The position numbers and the translations under genes were made by a program. Positions 17,100 to 25,715 of a stretch of 64,000 nt of DNA are shown here, in pieces. The notes under the pieces are model-generated. The model was not told where the DNA came from. It made no database searches and saw nothing but the letters and a program-made list of their open reading frames with translations. The stretch is from UBA2882 sp045542735. Lineage in GTDB: Bacteria; Bacillota; Clostridia; Lachnospirales; Lachnospiraceae. The stretch's first letter is position 1. Each line of letters begins with the position of its first letter. Location of the stretch: the NCBI GenBank assembly GCA_045542735.1, contig JAZQLQ010000001.1, positions 1-64,000 of the forward strand. The letters run 5' to 3'.

Positions 17100-18251
17100 A
17101 TGAAATTAACAGATGATTTTGATAATGATGAAATAAAATCCGGAATTTCCATGAGTGCTATGCTCATTGGCGTTCTGACCTTTATGGCGATATTGGTGGC
17201 AATAGTCATTGTGGTAAATAAGCCGCCCAAAGGAAGTACAACGCAGGGAGATCCGTTTTTGGATGATGATTTGGAACAAAAAATATCCGAAAATGAGCTT
17301 TATGCACAGGATGACGAGGAAGGGTATCCCATCGGAGAGTCCACTTTGGTGTCTGATGACCTGGATTTCTGGAATATGTACAAAGAGGATAAAGACTTGG
17401 ACAAAGATCTGGATCATACCGCTGAGCAGTATGCGGAGCGTTTGGAGGAACTGGAAGAGGAAAATAAGGAAGAAGACTTATCTGAAAACGGTACCAAGAC
17501 GGAAGTGATTTTACCGGATGGAACCTCCCAGTGGGTGATGATCAATGCTTTTATTGAGAAAAACACCTATGACTATACGGGATTGGTAAATGAAGAGCCT
17601 TTTATGCGTTATTATAGTGATGGTAAGAAGGTGTCCAAACAGGGAATTCATATTGATGACAGCTATGGAACCATCAACTTTGCCCGTGTGGAAGAGGCAG
17701 GAATTGATTATTGTATCATTCGTATGGGAAACCGTGGTTATGCTACAGGAGCCATTACTATGGAGGAAAACTATGCGAAATATATGAAAGATGCCAAAGC
17801 GGCTGATTTGGGTGTGGGCATATCCTTTTATTCTCAGGCAGCTACAGAAGCGGAAGCGGTAGAGGAAGCCAATCTGGTGCTTCAGATGTTGCAAGAGTCG
17901 GAAGTTAAACCGGATTATCCCATTGTATTTGAGATGGAGTTAATCAGCAATGATACCTCCCGTATTGAAAATCTGACAAAGAGCGAACTGACCACAATTG
18001 CAAAAGCCTTTTGTGATACTATCAGACAAGGTGGATACACACCTGCAATTTATGGAAATAAGTATTGGTTATTGCGCAAGCTGGATTTAACCCAGCTTGG
18101 AGACTATAATATCTGGCTTACACAGGAGGGAGATATCCCGGATTATCCTTATCAGTTTGCTATGTGGGAATACAAGCAAGATGCAAAGATTGATGGGATT
18201 TCAAGCAATGTAGCGATGAGCATTAGTTTTATAGATTATGAGAAGAGGTAA
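17100..18251 (+). CDS. membrane-anchored GH25 family lysozyme
   Basis: The 383-residue protein has one N-terminal membrane segment (about residues 16-40), an acidic, coiled-coil-like linker (about 50-140), and a GH25 muramidase-like domain from about residue 175 (GIHIDDSYGTINFARVEEAG to the end). GH25 enzymes cut the MurNAc-GlcNAc bond of peptidoglycan. The usual catalytic Asp-x-Glu strand reads VFEMEL here, with Glu in place of the Asp, so activity should be tested. GAAGGT precedes the ATG at 17100. Its stop directly abuts the stop of the convergent AP2-domain gene. Confidence 0.82.
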   Translation: MKLTDDFDNDEIKSGISMSAMLIGVLTFMAILVAIVIVVNKPPKGSTTQGDPFLDDDLEQKISENELYAQDDEEGYPIGESTLVSDDLDFWNMYKEDKDLDKDLDHTAEQYAERLEELEEENKEEDLSENGTKTEVILPDGTSQWVMINAFIEKNTYDYTGLVNEEPFMRYYSDGKKVSKQGIHIDDSYGTINFARVEEAGIDYCIIRMGNRGYATGAITMEENYAKYMKDAKAADLGVGISFYSQAATEAEAVEEANLVLQMLQESEVKPDYPIVFEMELISNDTSRIENLTKSELTTIAKAFCDTIRQGGYTPAIYGNKYWLLRKLDLTQLGDYNIWLTQEGDIPDYPYQFAMWEYKQDAKIDGISSNVAMSISFIDYEKR

Positions 18252-19034
18252 TTAAATCTCATATAACTTAGAAGAAATTTTACATGCAGAATAAATGGCG
18301 GCGTAGTCGGAAGGGGCTAGGCCGTCAATGTAATTTATGGCATAATTTTTGTCAATACCTTGTTTTTTGACCACATCCACCGCCTTGTTGTAAGCAATGG
18401 CAGCCTCGGTCACCGTGTCATAGACACCGATCCGGTAATCGCCGTTGATGTGGATTTTGGCAAGAAAACGGAAGGTGCCGTTATCCTTAATCCGTTGTAC
18501 ACCGGTATAGGGATTGATACAAATGACATTGGAATAACGGAAATCATGATTGTCTCCGTTGGCAAAGTAAAAGTCTCTATCCTCTACAGCAAAATTGCGG
18601 ATGCCGTAGCGGTTTAAGATATTAACCTGCATGCCATAATCAGCCACAAAGAGATGGCGTCCGCGTTTCATAATTTTGTGGGAAGCATAATAAAACAAGT
18701 CATCGATATCAAAGGTATAAATGATATCCTGACTGTAATAATAAAAGAAAAATTTGTTTTTAACATAAATGGGTGTCTTGATATAGATATTGTGATCCCG
18801 GAAATTCATTAGAATGATACATTTTTCAAAGGATAGTGTCCGGGGATGATAAGAGTCCGGAAGCATCGTGGGATTATCCAGGATTTGTCCGGCTTCTTCA
18901 TAGGCATCATGAGCAGCCTCGGCAGTGGTGAAGCTGCCGAGACTGATATGTTTTCGTCTATATGTAATACTTGCACGATAATAGCAAGTCCCGTCTTTTT
19001 TTGTCGCTTTGTAGATTCCGGTGTATTTTTTCAT
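18252..19034 (-). CDS. AP2-domain protein with degenerate HNH-like centre
   Basis: The 260-residue protein begins and ends with AP2/ERF-like DNA-binding modules: residues about 4-48 (GIYKATKKDGTCYYRASI...SLGSFTTAEAAHDAYEEA) and about 190-240 (FLAKIHINGDYRIGVYDTVTEAAIAYNKAV). Between them, ANGDNHDFRYSNVICIN resembles the HxNGxxxDNRxxNL motif of HNH homing endonucleases but lacks a clear metal-binding His pair. It may be a domesticated HNH-AP2 protein now acting only in DNA binding. No ribosome binding site is visible; a promoter ends six bases before the ATG. It is convergent with the GH25 gene with no gap. Confidence 0.65.
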   Translation of the reverse strand: MKKYTGIYKATKKDGTCYYRASITYRRKHISLGSFTTAEAAHDAYEEAGQILDNPTMLPDSYHPRTLSFEKCIILMNFRDHNIYIKTPIYVKNKFFFYYYSQDIIYTFDIDDLFYYASHKIMKRGRHLFVADYGMQVNILNRYGIRNFAVEDRDFYFANGDNHDFRYSNVICINPYTGVQRIKDNGTFRFLAKIHINGDYRIGVYDTVTEAAIAYNKAVDVVKKQGIDKNYAINYIDGLAPSDYAAIYSACKISSKLYEI

Positions 19035-19040
19035 GTACAA

Positions 19041-19069
19041 AGTATAACATTTTCATATGAAAAACACAA
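19041..19069 (-). promoter_or_regulatory. promoter of AP2-domain gene, leaderless arrangement
   Basis: On the minus strand TTGTGT (19069-19064), a 17-bp spacer and TATACT (19046-19041) are followed by six bases (TTGTAC) and the ATG. The layout matches that of apbE. Confidence 0.6.
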
Positions 19070-19179
19070 TTTTAGAAATATTTTCCGGACTGCTTGTATA
19101 AAATAATTAATGAGTTGTTAAGAATCTATTACAACTTATTTTCGGAATCCTTGTGATTCTATCAGAAAAGGAGCAGTCT

Positions 19180-19809
19180 ATGAAAAGAAAATACGGGAAT
19201 ATGCTGGTGTTATTTTATCTGGCATTTCTTAGCATTCTTACGATAGAGATAACCTTTCACAAAATACAAGAGACGAATGAAACAATCAAGACGGAAACAA
19301 TGGAAATTGTCCTTGGTGACAATTCGGAAGAAGATATCAGACAGGAAGTGCGTTTGTTGCCGGAAACAGTATCGGAGAGACGTACTATGATAGAACAAGC
19401 GGTTACCAGAGATTTGGTCTATGAATTGTCGGAGACAGATTATCAGACCTTATTAAAGATTGTAGAGGCGGAAGCCGGCTGTGAGGATGAAAACGGGAAA
19501 CTACTTGTGGCAAATGTAGTATTAAACCGGGTGGAAAGCAGTAAATTCCCTTCTACGGTGCAAGGTGTGGTATATCAGGCAGACGGTGGGAAGGTCCAGT
19601 TTACTCCGGCATATAATGGTAGATTGCAATCAGTAAAGATTAGTGATGAGACCAGGTCGGCAGTGGAAAGGGCCCTTTATGGAGAGGATATTTCCGACGG
19701 TGCTCTTTACTTTGTGTCAACAAGTGTGGCAGGCAGTGAAAAGAGTAGTTGGTTTTATAATAATCTGACTCATGTTTTTGATTATGGCAGACATAGTTTT
19801 TTTAAATAA
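19180..19809 (+). CDS. cell wall hydrolase, SleB family
   Basis: The 209-residue protein has an N-terminal signal anchor (about residues 5-25) and a C-terminal SleB/Hydrolase_2 domain (about 90-209) with the catalytic Glu in LLKIVEAEAGCED and the ANVVLNRV and FTPAYNGRL segments. Such enzymes are lytic transglycosylases or amidases acting on spore cortex or vegetative wall. Lacking the N-terminal peptidoglycan-binding repeats of true SleB, it could serve in vegetative growth. Start at 19180 has AAAGGAG ideally spaced; an ATG-like start 27 bases upstream has none. Confidence 0.82.
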   Translation: MKRKYGNMLVLFYLAFLSILTIEITFHKIQETNETIKTETMEIVLGDNSEEDIRQEVRLLPETVSERRTMIEQAVTRDLVYELSETDYQTLLKIVEAEAGCEDENGKLLVANVVLNRVESSKFPSTVQGVVYQADGGKVQFTPAYNGRLQSVKISDETRSAVERALYGEDISDGALYFVSTSVAGSEKSSWFYNNLTHVFDYGRHSFFK

Positions 19810-19816
19810 AGTATGA

Positions 19817-19845
19817 TTGCCTTTAGAACTTTAGTGTGCTATAAT
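19817..19845 (+). promoter_or_regulatory. thrC promoter
   Basis: TTGCCT (19817-19822), a 17-bp spacer and a perfect TATAAT (19840-19845), 35 bases ahead of the thrC ATG. AAAGGA follows for translation. Confidence 0.7.
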
Positions 19846-19880
19846 AACGCAGTAAATATAAGACATGAAAGGAAACAACT

Positions 19881-21368
19881 ATGGAAATCTTATACAAAAG
19901 TACACGTAGTGACAGCACACCCGTAACCGCATCACAGGCAATTTTAAAGGGCTTGGCAGATGACGGCGGTTTATTTGTGCCTATGCAGATACCTTCTTTG
20001 GATGTATCGCTGGAAGCTCTTTCCAAGATGACATATCAGGAAGTGGCTTATGAAGTGATGAAACTGTATTTGACAGACTTCACAGAAGAAGAATTGAAAA
20101 ACTGCATCAACAAGGCATACGATGATAAATTTGACACAGAAGTAATTGCACCTTTGACAGAAGCAGGTAAAGCTTACTATCTGGAATTGTTCCATGGTGC
20201 AACCATCGCATTTAAAGATATGGCGCTTTCTATCTTGCCCCATTTGTTAACAACATCTGCAAAGAAGAATGCGGTAAAAAATGAAATCGTGATTTTGACA
20301 GCAACCAGTGGTGATACAGGTAAAGCTGCGCTGGCTGGTTTTGCCGATGTGGAAGGTACCAGAATCGTGGTATTTTATCCCAAGAACGGTGTCAGCCCCA
20401 TCCAGGAGAAACAGATGGTGACACAGAAGGGTGCCAATACACATGTAGTAGGTATTCATGGTAACTTTGATGATGCCCAGACAGGTGTAAAGAACTTGTT
20501 CGGTGATGAAGCTCTGGCAAAAGAAATGGATGAAAAAGGATTCCAGTTCTCCTCTGCAAATTCCATTAACATCGGACGTCTGGTGCCTCAGATTGTATAT
20601 TATGTATATTCTTATGCAATGCTTTTGGGACAGGAGAAGGTACAACCCGGTGAGAAGATTAATGTAGTGGTTCCTACCGGAAACTTTGGTAACATCCTGG
20701 CTGCATATTATGCAAAGAATATGGGACTTCCCATTGATAAATTAATCTGTGCATCCAATGACAATAAAGTATTGTTTGATTTCTTCAAAAACGGTACATA
20801 TGACAGAAACAGAGAGTTTATCCTGACAAGTTCACCTTCTATGGATATCCTGATTTCCTCCAACTTAGAGCGTTTGATCTACAAGATTGCAGGAAATGAT
20901 GCTACAAAGAATGCAGCACTTATGGCTTCTTTATCCAAAGACGGTGTATATGCCATCACAGATGAGATGAAAGCGGAATTAAATGATTTCATCGGTGGTT
21001 ATGCATCCGAAGAAGAGTGCTTTGCAATGATCAAAGATTTGTACGATGAATTTGGTTATGTCATTGATACACATACAGCAGTTGCAGCTGCAGCCTATAT
21101 GAAATACAGAAAAGAGTCCGGTGATGAGACACAGACTGTGATCGCATCTACCGCAAGCCCGTATAAATTTACCAGAAGTGTAATGAAAGCAATTGATGCT
21201 AAATATGATACAATGGGCGATTTTGAGTTGGTAGATGAGCTTTGCAAAATCTCCAACACCGATGTGCCGAATGCGATCGAAGAGATCCGCACAGCACCTG
21301 TACTTCACAATACCGTATGTGAAAAAGACCAAATGAAGGACGTTGTAAAGACATTTTTAGGAATGTAA
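19881..21368 (+). CDS. thrC: threonine synthase
   Basis: The 495-residue PLP enzyme converts O-phosphohomoserine to threonine. The PLP lysine lies in HGATIAFKDMALSIL (about residue 112), the phosphate loop is in LTATSGDTGKAALAGF, and the long C-terminal part is typical of the class that includes E. coli and yeast ThrC. It has its own promoter and terminator and so is monocistronic. Confidence 0.95.
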   Translation: MEILYKSTRSDSTPVTASQAILKGLADDGGLFVPMQIPSLDVSLEALSKMTYQEVAYEVMKLYLTDFTEEELKNCINKAYDDKFDTEVIAPLTEAGKAYYLELFHGATIAFKDMALSILPHLLTTSAKKNAVKNEIVILTATSGDTGKAALAGFADVEGTRIVVFYPKNGVSPIQEKQMVTQKGANTHVVGIHGNFDDAQTGVKNLFGDEALAKEMDEKGFQFSSANSINIGRLVPQIVYYVYSYAMLLGQEKVQPGEKINVVVPTGNFGNILAAYYAKNMGLPIDKLICASNDNKVLFDFFKNGTYDRNREFILTSSPSMDILISSNLERLIYKIAGNDATKNAALMASLSKDGVYAITDEMKAELNDFIGGYASEEECFAMIKDLYDEFGYVIDTHTAVAAAAYMKYRKESGDETQTVIASTASPYKFTRSVMKAIDAKYDTMGDFELVDELCKISNTDVPNAIEEIRTAPVLHNTVCEKDQMKDVVKTFLGM

Positions 21369-21382
21369 TGAAAGTATTTGTA

Positions 21383-21414
21383 AAAGCCCTTTGTTAAGAA
21401 ACAGAGGGCTTTTT
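21383..21414 (+). terminator. intrinsic terminator after thrC
   Basis: A 13-bp stem (AAAGCCCTTTGTT with AACAGAGGGCTTT, one G-U) has a short loop and is followed by T residues. Confidence 0.85.
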
Positions 21415-21446
21415 AAGACAGATATGCATAAGGAGGAAGATAAAAA

Positions 21447-22778
21447 ATGGCAAAGGTGGCATTACAGGATTGGAAGGAGCAGATCCGCGATCCTAAGATA
21501 GAATGCATGAGCAGGGATGAAATGACTGCTTTGCAGAGCGAGAAATTAGTAGCACAGGTAAAACGTGTATATGAAAATGTACCTTTTTACCGTAAAAAAA
21601 TGGATGATCTCGGTGTAAAGCCCGAAGACATCAAAGGAATCGAAGATATCGGCAAACTTCCTTTTACCACAAAAGAGGATTTAAGAGATAATTATCCTTT
21701 TGGATTGTTGGCAGTACCTCAGAAAGAAATCGTCAGAGTACAGGGTACTTCCGGTACAACAGGCAAGTTGACATTGGCTTCTTATACACAGAAGGATGTG
21801 GATGTATGGAGTGAATGTGTGGCAAGAGCATTAACTATGGCCGGACTTACTGAGGAAGACCGTTTGCATGTATGCTATGGCTATGGTCTTTTTACCGGCG
21901 GTATGGGTCTTGACCTTGGTGCGAGAGCACTTGGTTGTATGTCCATTCCTATGTCATCCGGTAATACACAGCGTCAGCTTATGTGTATGGAAGATTTTGG
22001 AGCAACAGCTTTTGCATGTACACCTTCTTATGCCTTATATTTGGCAGAGGCGGCAAGAGAAGCGGGAGTTATTGACCGTTTACAGTTAAAAGCAGGTATC
22101 AATGGCGCTGAGCCCTGGACAGATGAGATGCGTCATCAGATTGAAGACATCTTAAATGTAAACTGTTTTGATATTTACGGACTTTGTGAGATTACAGGTC
22201 CCGGTGTTGCTTGTGACTGTATCCATCACAAGGGCTTACATATTTATGAAGATCATTTCTATCCTGAGATTTTAAATCCGGCTGACAATTCTCCTTGTGC
22301 AGACGGAGAAACCGGTGAGTTGGTATTTACCACACTTTCCAAAGAAGGTATGCCTTTGCTTCGTTATAGAACTAAAGACTTGACACAGATTGATCACAGC
22401 ACTTGTGAATGCGGAAGAACTCTTCCCCGTATCCAGAAATTTACAGGTCGTACCGATGATATGAAAGTAATCCGTGGTGTAAACGTATTCCCTACACAGG
22501 TAGAGACAGCGTTGCTTTCCATTGGAGACGGTGTTGCACCTCACTATATGCTTGTGGTTGACCGTGAGAATAACCTGGATGTATTGACTGTTATGGTAGA
22601 GGTTGATGAGAAATATTTCTCTGATGAAATCCGTAAACTGGATGCATTGAAGAACAAAGTGGCAGCAACATTAAAACAGGCATTGGGTGTTGCGGTAAAA
22701 GTAAAACTTTGTGAGCCCAAGACCATTCAGCGTAGTGAAGGTAAAGCAAAACGTGTCATCGACAACCGTAATCTGTAA
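21447..22778 (+). CDS. paaK: phenylacetate-CoA ligase family enzyme
   Basis: The 443-residue adenylate-forming enzyme has the AMP-binding P-loop VQGTSGTTGKLTLASY, YGLCEITGPG (A5-like) and GRTDDMKVIRGVNVFPTQVE (A8 and hinge). The family activates phenylacetate or other aryl acids to CoA thioesters. In gut Clostridia such genes are common without a ring-cleavage pathway and may serve reductive or fermentative aromatic amino acid metabolism (inference). It is followed 15 bases later by an ACT-domain gene that usually accompanies it. Confidence 0.87.
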   Translation: MAKVALQDWKEQIRDPKIECMSRDEMTALQSEKLVAQVKRVYENVPFYRKKMDDLGVKPEDIKGIEDIGKLPFTTKEDLRDNYPFGLLAVPQKEIVRVQGTSGTTGKLTLASYTQKDVDVWSECVARALTMAGLTEEDRLHVCYGYGLFTGGMGLDLGARALGCMSIPMSSGNTQRQLMCMEDFGATAFACTPSYALYLAEAAREAGVIDRLQLKAGINGAEPWTDEMRHQIEDILNVNCFDIYGLCEITGPGVACDCIHHKGLHIYEDHFYPEILNPADNSPCADGETGELVFTTLSKEGMPLLRYRTKDLTQIDHSTCECGRTLPRIQKFTGRTDDMKVIRGVNVFPTQVETALLSIGDGVAPHYMLVVDRENNLDVLTVMVEVDEKYFSDEIRKLDALKNKVAATLKQALGVAVKVKLCEPKTIQRSEGKAKRVIDNRNL

Positions 22779-22793
22779 AAGGGAGGAAAAAAT

Positions 22794-23231
22794 ATGGCAA
22801 ATACAATTCAGCAGTTATCTGTATTTTTGGAAAATAAAGAAGGACGTTTGGATAAAGTATTGGAGACTTTGGCAAATGGTAATGTAAACATTGTTGCACT
22901 CAGTCTGGCAGACAGCTCCGAATACGGCATGCTCCGCATGATCGTGTCCAATCCGGAAAAGGGCCGTATGGTCTTAAGAGAAGAAGGCATTATGGCAATG
23001 CTTACAGATGTAGTAGCGCTTCGTGTTCCCCATGCAACAGGCTCTCTTAGCAAAGCTATGCATGAGCTTGTGACAGGCGGCGTAAACATTGAGTATATGT
23101 ACGCGTTTGCTAACGGCGAGGATGCTGCGGCAGTATTAAAGAGTGATGATCCGGAAAAGGTTGTAGAGCTTTTAAAAGCAGCCGGATTTGATGCATATAG
23201 TGCAGATGAGGCATATAAAGCAAATTGCTAA
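22794..23231 (+). CDS. tandem ACT-domain protein
   Basis: The 145-residue protein consists of two ACT-like modules (about residues 3-70 and 72-140; QLSVFLENKEGRLDKVLE; VPHATGSLSKAMHELV). ACT domains bind amino acids and regulate partners. The 15-base gap and GGAGG site show cotranscription with the CoA ligase, so it may sense an amino acid or aryl acid for that enzyme. Confidence 0.88.
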   Translation: MANTIQQLSVFLENKEGRLDKVLETLANGNVNIVALSLADSSEYGMLRMIVSNPEKGRMVLREEGIMAMLTDVVALRVPHATGSLSKAMHELVTGGVNIEYMYAFANGEDAAAVLKSDDPEKVVELLKAAGFDAYSADEAYKANC

Positions 23232-23246
23232 TAAAGTCAAAAAGAA

Positions 23247-23278
23247 GACCGTCTACCGAATATGGTAGGCGGTCCTTT
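23247..23278. terminator. bidirectional terminator between ACT gene and citrate synthase
   Basis: An 11-bp stem (GACCGTCTACC with GGTAGGCGGTC, one G-U) is flanked by CTTTT on the right and by AAAAAG on the left, so it can end both converging transcripts. Confidence 0.8.
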
Positions 23279-23284
23279 TGATTA

Positions 23285-24652
23285 TTATTTTCTTTTATCC
23301 AAATCTTTGTATCTGCAGTCGTTATGAATGGGCTTATAAGCCGGACGGATAATCTTGCCGTTGTTGGCAAGCTCCTCCAAACGGTGAGCACTCCAACCGA
23401 CAATACGGGCAATAGCAAAGATTGGTGTATACAGTTCATAAGGTAAATCCAACATCTTATATACGAAACCGGAGTAGAAGTCTACGTTGATGCTGACACC
23501 CTTGTAAATCTGACGTTCTTTGGCGATTACCTTGGGGGCAAGTTTTTCAACCAAAGAGTAGAGTGCGAATTCTTTTTCAAGTCCTTTTTCTACGGACAGT
23601 TTCTCAACATAAGACTTGAATACAACGGCACGGGGGTCGGACTTGGAATAAACCGCATGGCCGACACCATAGATCAGACCGGCGTGATCAAATGCATCTT
23701 TGTGCAATAAACGTGCCAGATATTCGGATACTTCCTCTTCATCTTCCCAATCGGAAACTTCGCGCATCATATCATCGAACATACCCACAACCTTAATGTT
23801 GGCACCGCCGTGACGGGGACCTTTTAAGGAGCCGATGGCTGCAGCGATTACAGAATAGGTATCGGTCATGGAGGATGTTACAACATGAGTGGTAAAAGAA
23901 GAGTTGTTACCACCGCCGTGCTCCATGTGAAGTACAAGAGCGATATCCAGAATAGCAGCTTCCAAAGGTGTGTATTTACTGTCGGGACGCAAAATATGTA
24001 AAATATTTTCTGCGGTAGACAGATTGGTCTGAGGAGCATGGATGAAAAGACTTGCTCCATCGTGATAATGTTTGTATGCGTGATATCCGTAAATGGATAA
24101 CAACGGGAATAAACTGATCAACTGCAAACTCTGACGTAATACGTTGGGAATAGAAGTATCATCCGCACGATCATCATAGGAATAAAGGGTCAATACGGAA
24201 CGTGCCAAGGTGTTCATCATATCCCGGCTGGGTGCTTTCATAATAATGTCACGTACAAAGCTGGTGGGCAGAGAGCGGTACTCAGCCAAAAGTTTGCGGA
24301 AGGATTCTAATTCTTCTTTATTTGGTAATTTGTTGAAAAGAAGGAGATATGTCACTTCTTCAAAACCAAAACGGTTTTCAGAAGTAAACCCCTTTACCAA
24401 ATCCTTGACATTATAACCGCGATAAAACAGTTCACCATGAATGGGAATCTGCTCACCGTCTACAATCTTGGATGCACGTACATCGGATATATTGGTAAGA
24501 CCTGCGAGGACACCTTTACCGTTAATGTCACGAAGACCTCTTTTAACATCATATTTTGTAAATAATTCCTGCTCAATGACGCCTGCAGTTTGAGACATAT
24601 TGGCAAGATTCAGGATTTCGGGAGTAAGCTGGGAAAAGCTATCGTGTTCCAT
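23285..24652 (-). CDS. gltA: citrate synthase (Si type)
   Basis: The 455-residue protein condenses oxaloacetate and acetyl-CoA. Conserved segments include HMEHGGGNNSSF (catalytic His), GPRHGGANIKV (His), GVGHAVYSKSDPRA (His and Arg) and an Asp in VNVDFYSGF-like VDFYSGFVYKML. It is a large, type I chain, with an N-terminal extension of about 50 residues compared with the short Gram-positive form. AAAGGTGG is best placed for the second of two tandem ATG codons (24652). A second, unrelated citrate synthase candidate lies at 57.9 kb. Confidence 0.93.
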   Translation of the reverse strand: MEHDSFSQLTPEILNLANMSQTAGVIEQELFTKYDVKRGLRDINGKGVLAGLTNISDVRASKIVDGEQIPIHGELFYRGYNVKDLVKGFTSENRFGFEEVTYLLLFNKLPNKEELESFRKLLAEYRSLPTSFVRDIIMKAPSRDMMNTLARSVLTLYSYDDRADDTSIPNVLRQSLQLISLFPLLSIYGYHAYKHYHDGASLFIHAPQTNLSTAENILHILRPDSKYTPLEAAILDIALVLHMEHGGGNNSSFTTHVVTSSMTDTYSVIAAAIGSLKGPRHGGANIKVVGMFDDMMREVSDWEDEEEVSEYLARLLHKDAFDHAGLIYGVGHAVYSKSDPRAVVFKSYVEKLSVEKGLEKEFALYSLVEKLAPKVIAKERQIYKGVSINVDFYSGFVYKMLDLPYELYTPIFAIARIVGWSAHRLEELANNGKIIRPAYKPIHNDCRYKDLDKRK

Positions 24653-24670
24653 CATATACCACCTTTCTGT

Positions 24671-24682
24671 TATACAATTGTA
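24671..24682. promoter_or_regulatory. possible GntR-type site in gltA leader
   Basis: TATACAATTGTA matches 11 of 12 positions of TATACAATTATA in the promoter of the Re-citrate synthase candidate (57839-57850). It contains the palindrome TACAATTGTA. A further TTATACA half-site is at 24710-24716. Function is inferred from similarity only. Confidence 0.35.
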
Positions 24683-24792
24683 CTGAAAATGTGTACGGGT
24701 TACTATTGGTTATACAGAAAATGTAAACATCAAATGAGATGTGAATTTCTTGGACTTGTAATTTGTTCGTAAATAAACTCAAATACAGATTT

Positions 24793-24822
24793 ATTATATC
24801 ATATTACGGGACACTTTAGCAA
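24793..24822 (-). promoter_or_regulatory. probable gltA promoter
   Basis: On the minus strand TTGCTA (24822-24817), an 18-bp spacer and TATAAT (24798-24793). It would give a 5' leader of about 135 nt that contains the TATACAATTGTA site. Confidence 0.45.
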
Positions 24823-24903
24823 GTTAAAGTTAAAAGAACTGGATTTTTAAATAGGTTCATTGTAAAATCAATAGAAGAGCATAAACAGAAAGGATAAACA
24901 GAC

Positions 24904-25563
24904 ATGAATGTAAAAGAAATGATTTCCCATGTGGACCATACACAGTTAAAGGCGTTTGCTACATGGAAAGATATTAAGACTCTGTGTGATGAGGCAGTGG
25001 AGTTCGGTACCGCATCGGTATGTATTCCCCCTTGTTATATCAAAAGAGTACATGATAAATATGGTGACAAACTGACGATTTGTACTGTCATCGGCTTCCC
25101 TCTGGGATATAGTGTGACAGAAGCAAAGATTGCAGAGACAAAGCAAGCGGTAGCAGACGGAGCCAAAGAAATCGATATGGTCATCAACATTGCAGATGTG
25201 AAAAATGGTGATTATGCCAAAGTAGAAGATGAAATCAAGCAGATTAAGAAAGCTTGCGATGGAAATTTATTAAAAGTCATTATTGAGACCTGTTATCTGA
25301 CTGAAGAAGAAAAAATAGCAATGTGCCATGCGGTAACCAATGCCAATGCAGAGTATATTAAGACATCTACAGGCTTTGGTACAGCAGGTGCACAGCTTGA
25401 GGATATCCGCTTGTTTAAAGAAAACATCGGACCGGATGTTAAAATCAAAGCAGCAGGTGGCATCCGCACCAAAGATGCTATGGAGGGATTCCTTGCAGCA
25501 GGTTGTGACCGTATCGGTGCATCGGCGGCAGGAGAGATTATGCGCGCTGAATATGCCCAATAA
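24904..25563 (+). CDS. deoC: deoxyribose-phosphate aldolase
   Basis: The 219-residue TIM-barrel aldolase splits 2-deoxyribose-5-phosphate to glyceraldehyde-3-phosphate and acetaldehyde in deoxynucleoside salvage. The Schiff-base Lys is in STGFGTAGA-adjacent YIKTSTGF (about residue 154), with a second Lys in VKIKAAGGIRT; the VDHTQLK N-terminus fits. It stands alone without other deo genes. Confidence 0.95.
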   Translation: MNVKEMISHVDHTQLKAFATWKDIKTLCDEAVEFGTASVCIPPCYIKRVHDKYGDKLTICTVIGFPLGYSVTEAKIAETKQAVADGAKEIDMVINIADVKNGDYAKVEDEIKQIKKACDGNLLKVIIETCYLTEEEKIAMCHAVTNANAEYIKTSTGFGTAGAQLEDIRLFKENIGPDVKIKAAGGIRTKDAMEGFLAAGCDRIGASAAGEIMRAEYAQ

Positions 25564-25602
25564 ATAATCGTAAAATTCCTTACCTTTTTAGAGGATAGAT
25601 TA

Positions 25603-25631
25603 TTGACTTTTGAGATACCTTTTGAGATAAT
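25603..25631 (+). promoter_or_regulatory. pckA promoter
   Basis: TTGACT (25603-25608), a 17-bp spacer and GATAAT (25626-25631) with an upstream TG-like extension. Transcription should begin near 25638, leaving a leader of about 78 nt. Confidence 0.7.
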
Positions 25632-25640
25632 ACAATAGGT

Positions 25641-25685
25641 GTACGAGGTTTTGCTCGTACGAAATAGTCATAAGCCGCAAAGCGG
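25641..25685 (+). promoter_or_regulatory. hairpins in the pckA 5' leader
   Basis: GTACGAG (25641-25647) pairs with CTCGTAC (25654-25660) at the predicted transcript start. A smaller CCGC/GCGG hairpin is at 25675-25685. A 5'-terminal stem of this kind could stabilise the mRNA; regulation is not shown. Confidence 0.5.
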
Positions 25686-25715
25686 TAAAAAATACAAATC
25701 AAGGAGGACAATTGA

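Noticed and set aside
22794..23231. Small regulatory subunit of acetolactate synthase (IlvN)
   Set aside because: Two ACT modules and the tight link to the CoA ligase fit the ligase-associated ACT family better, and no ilvB is present.
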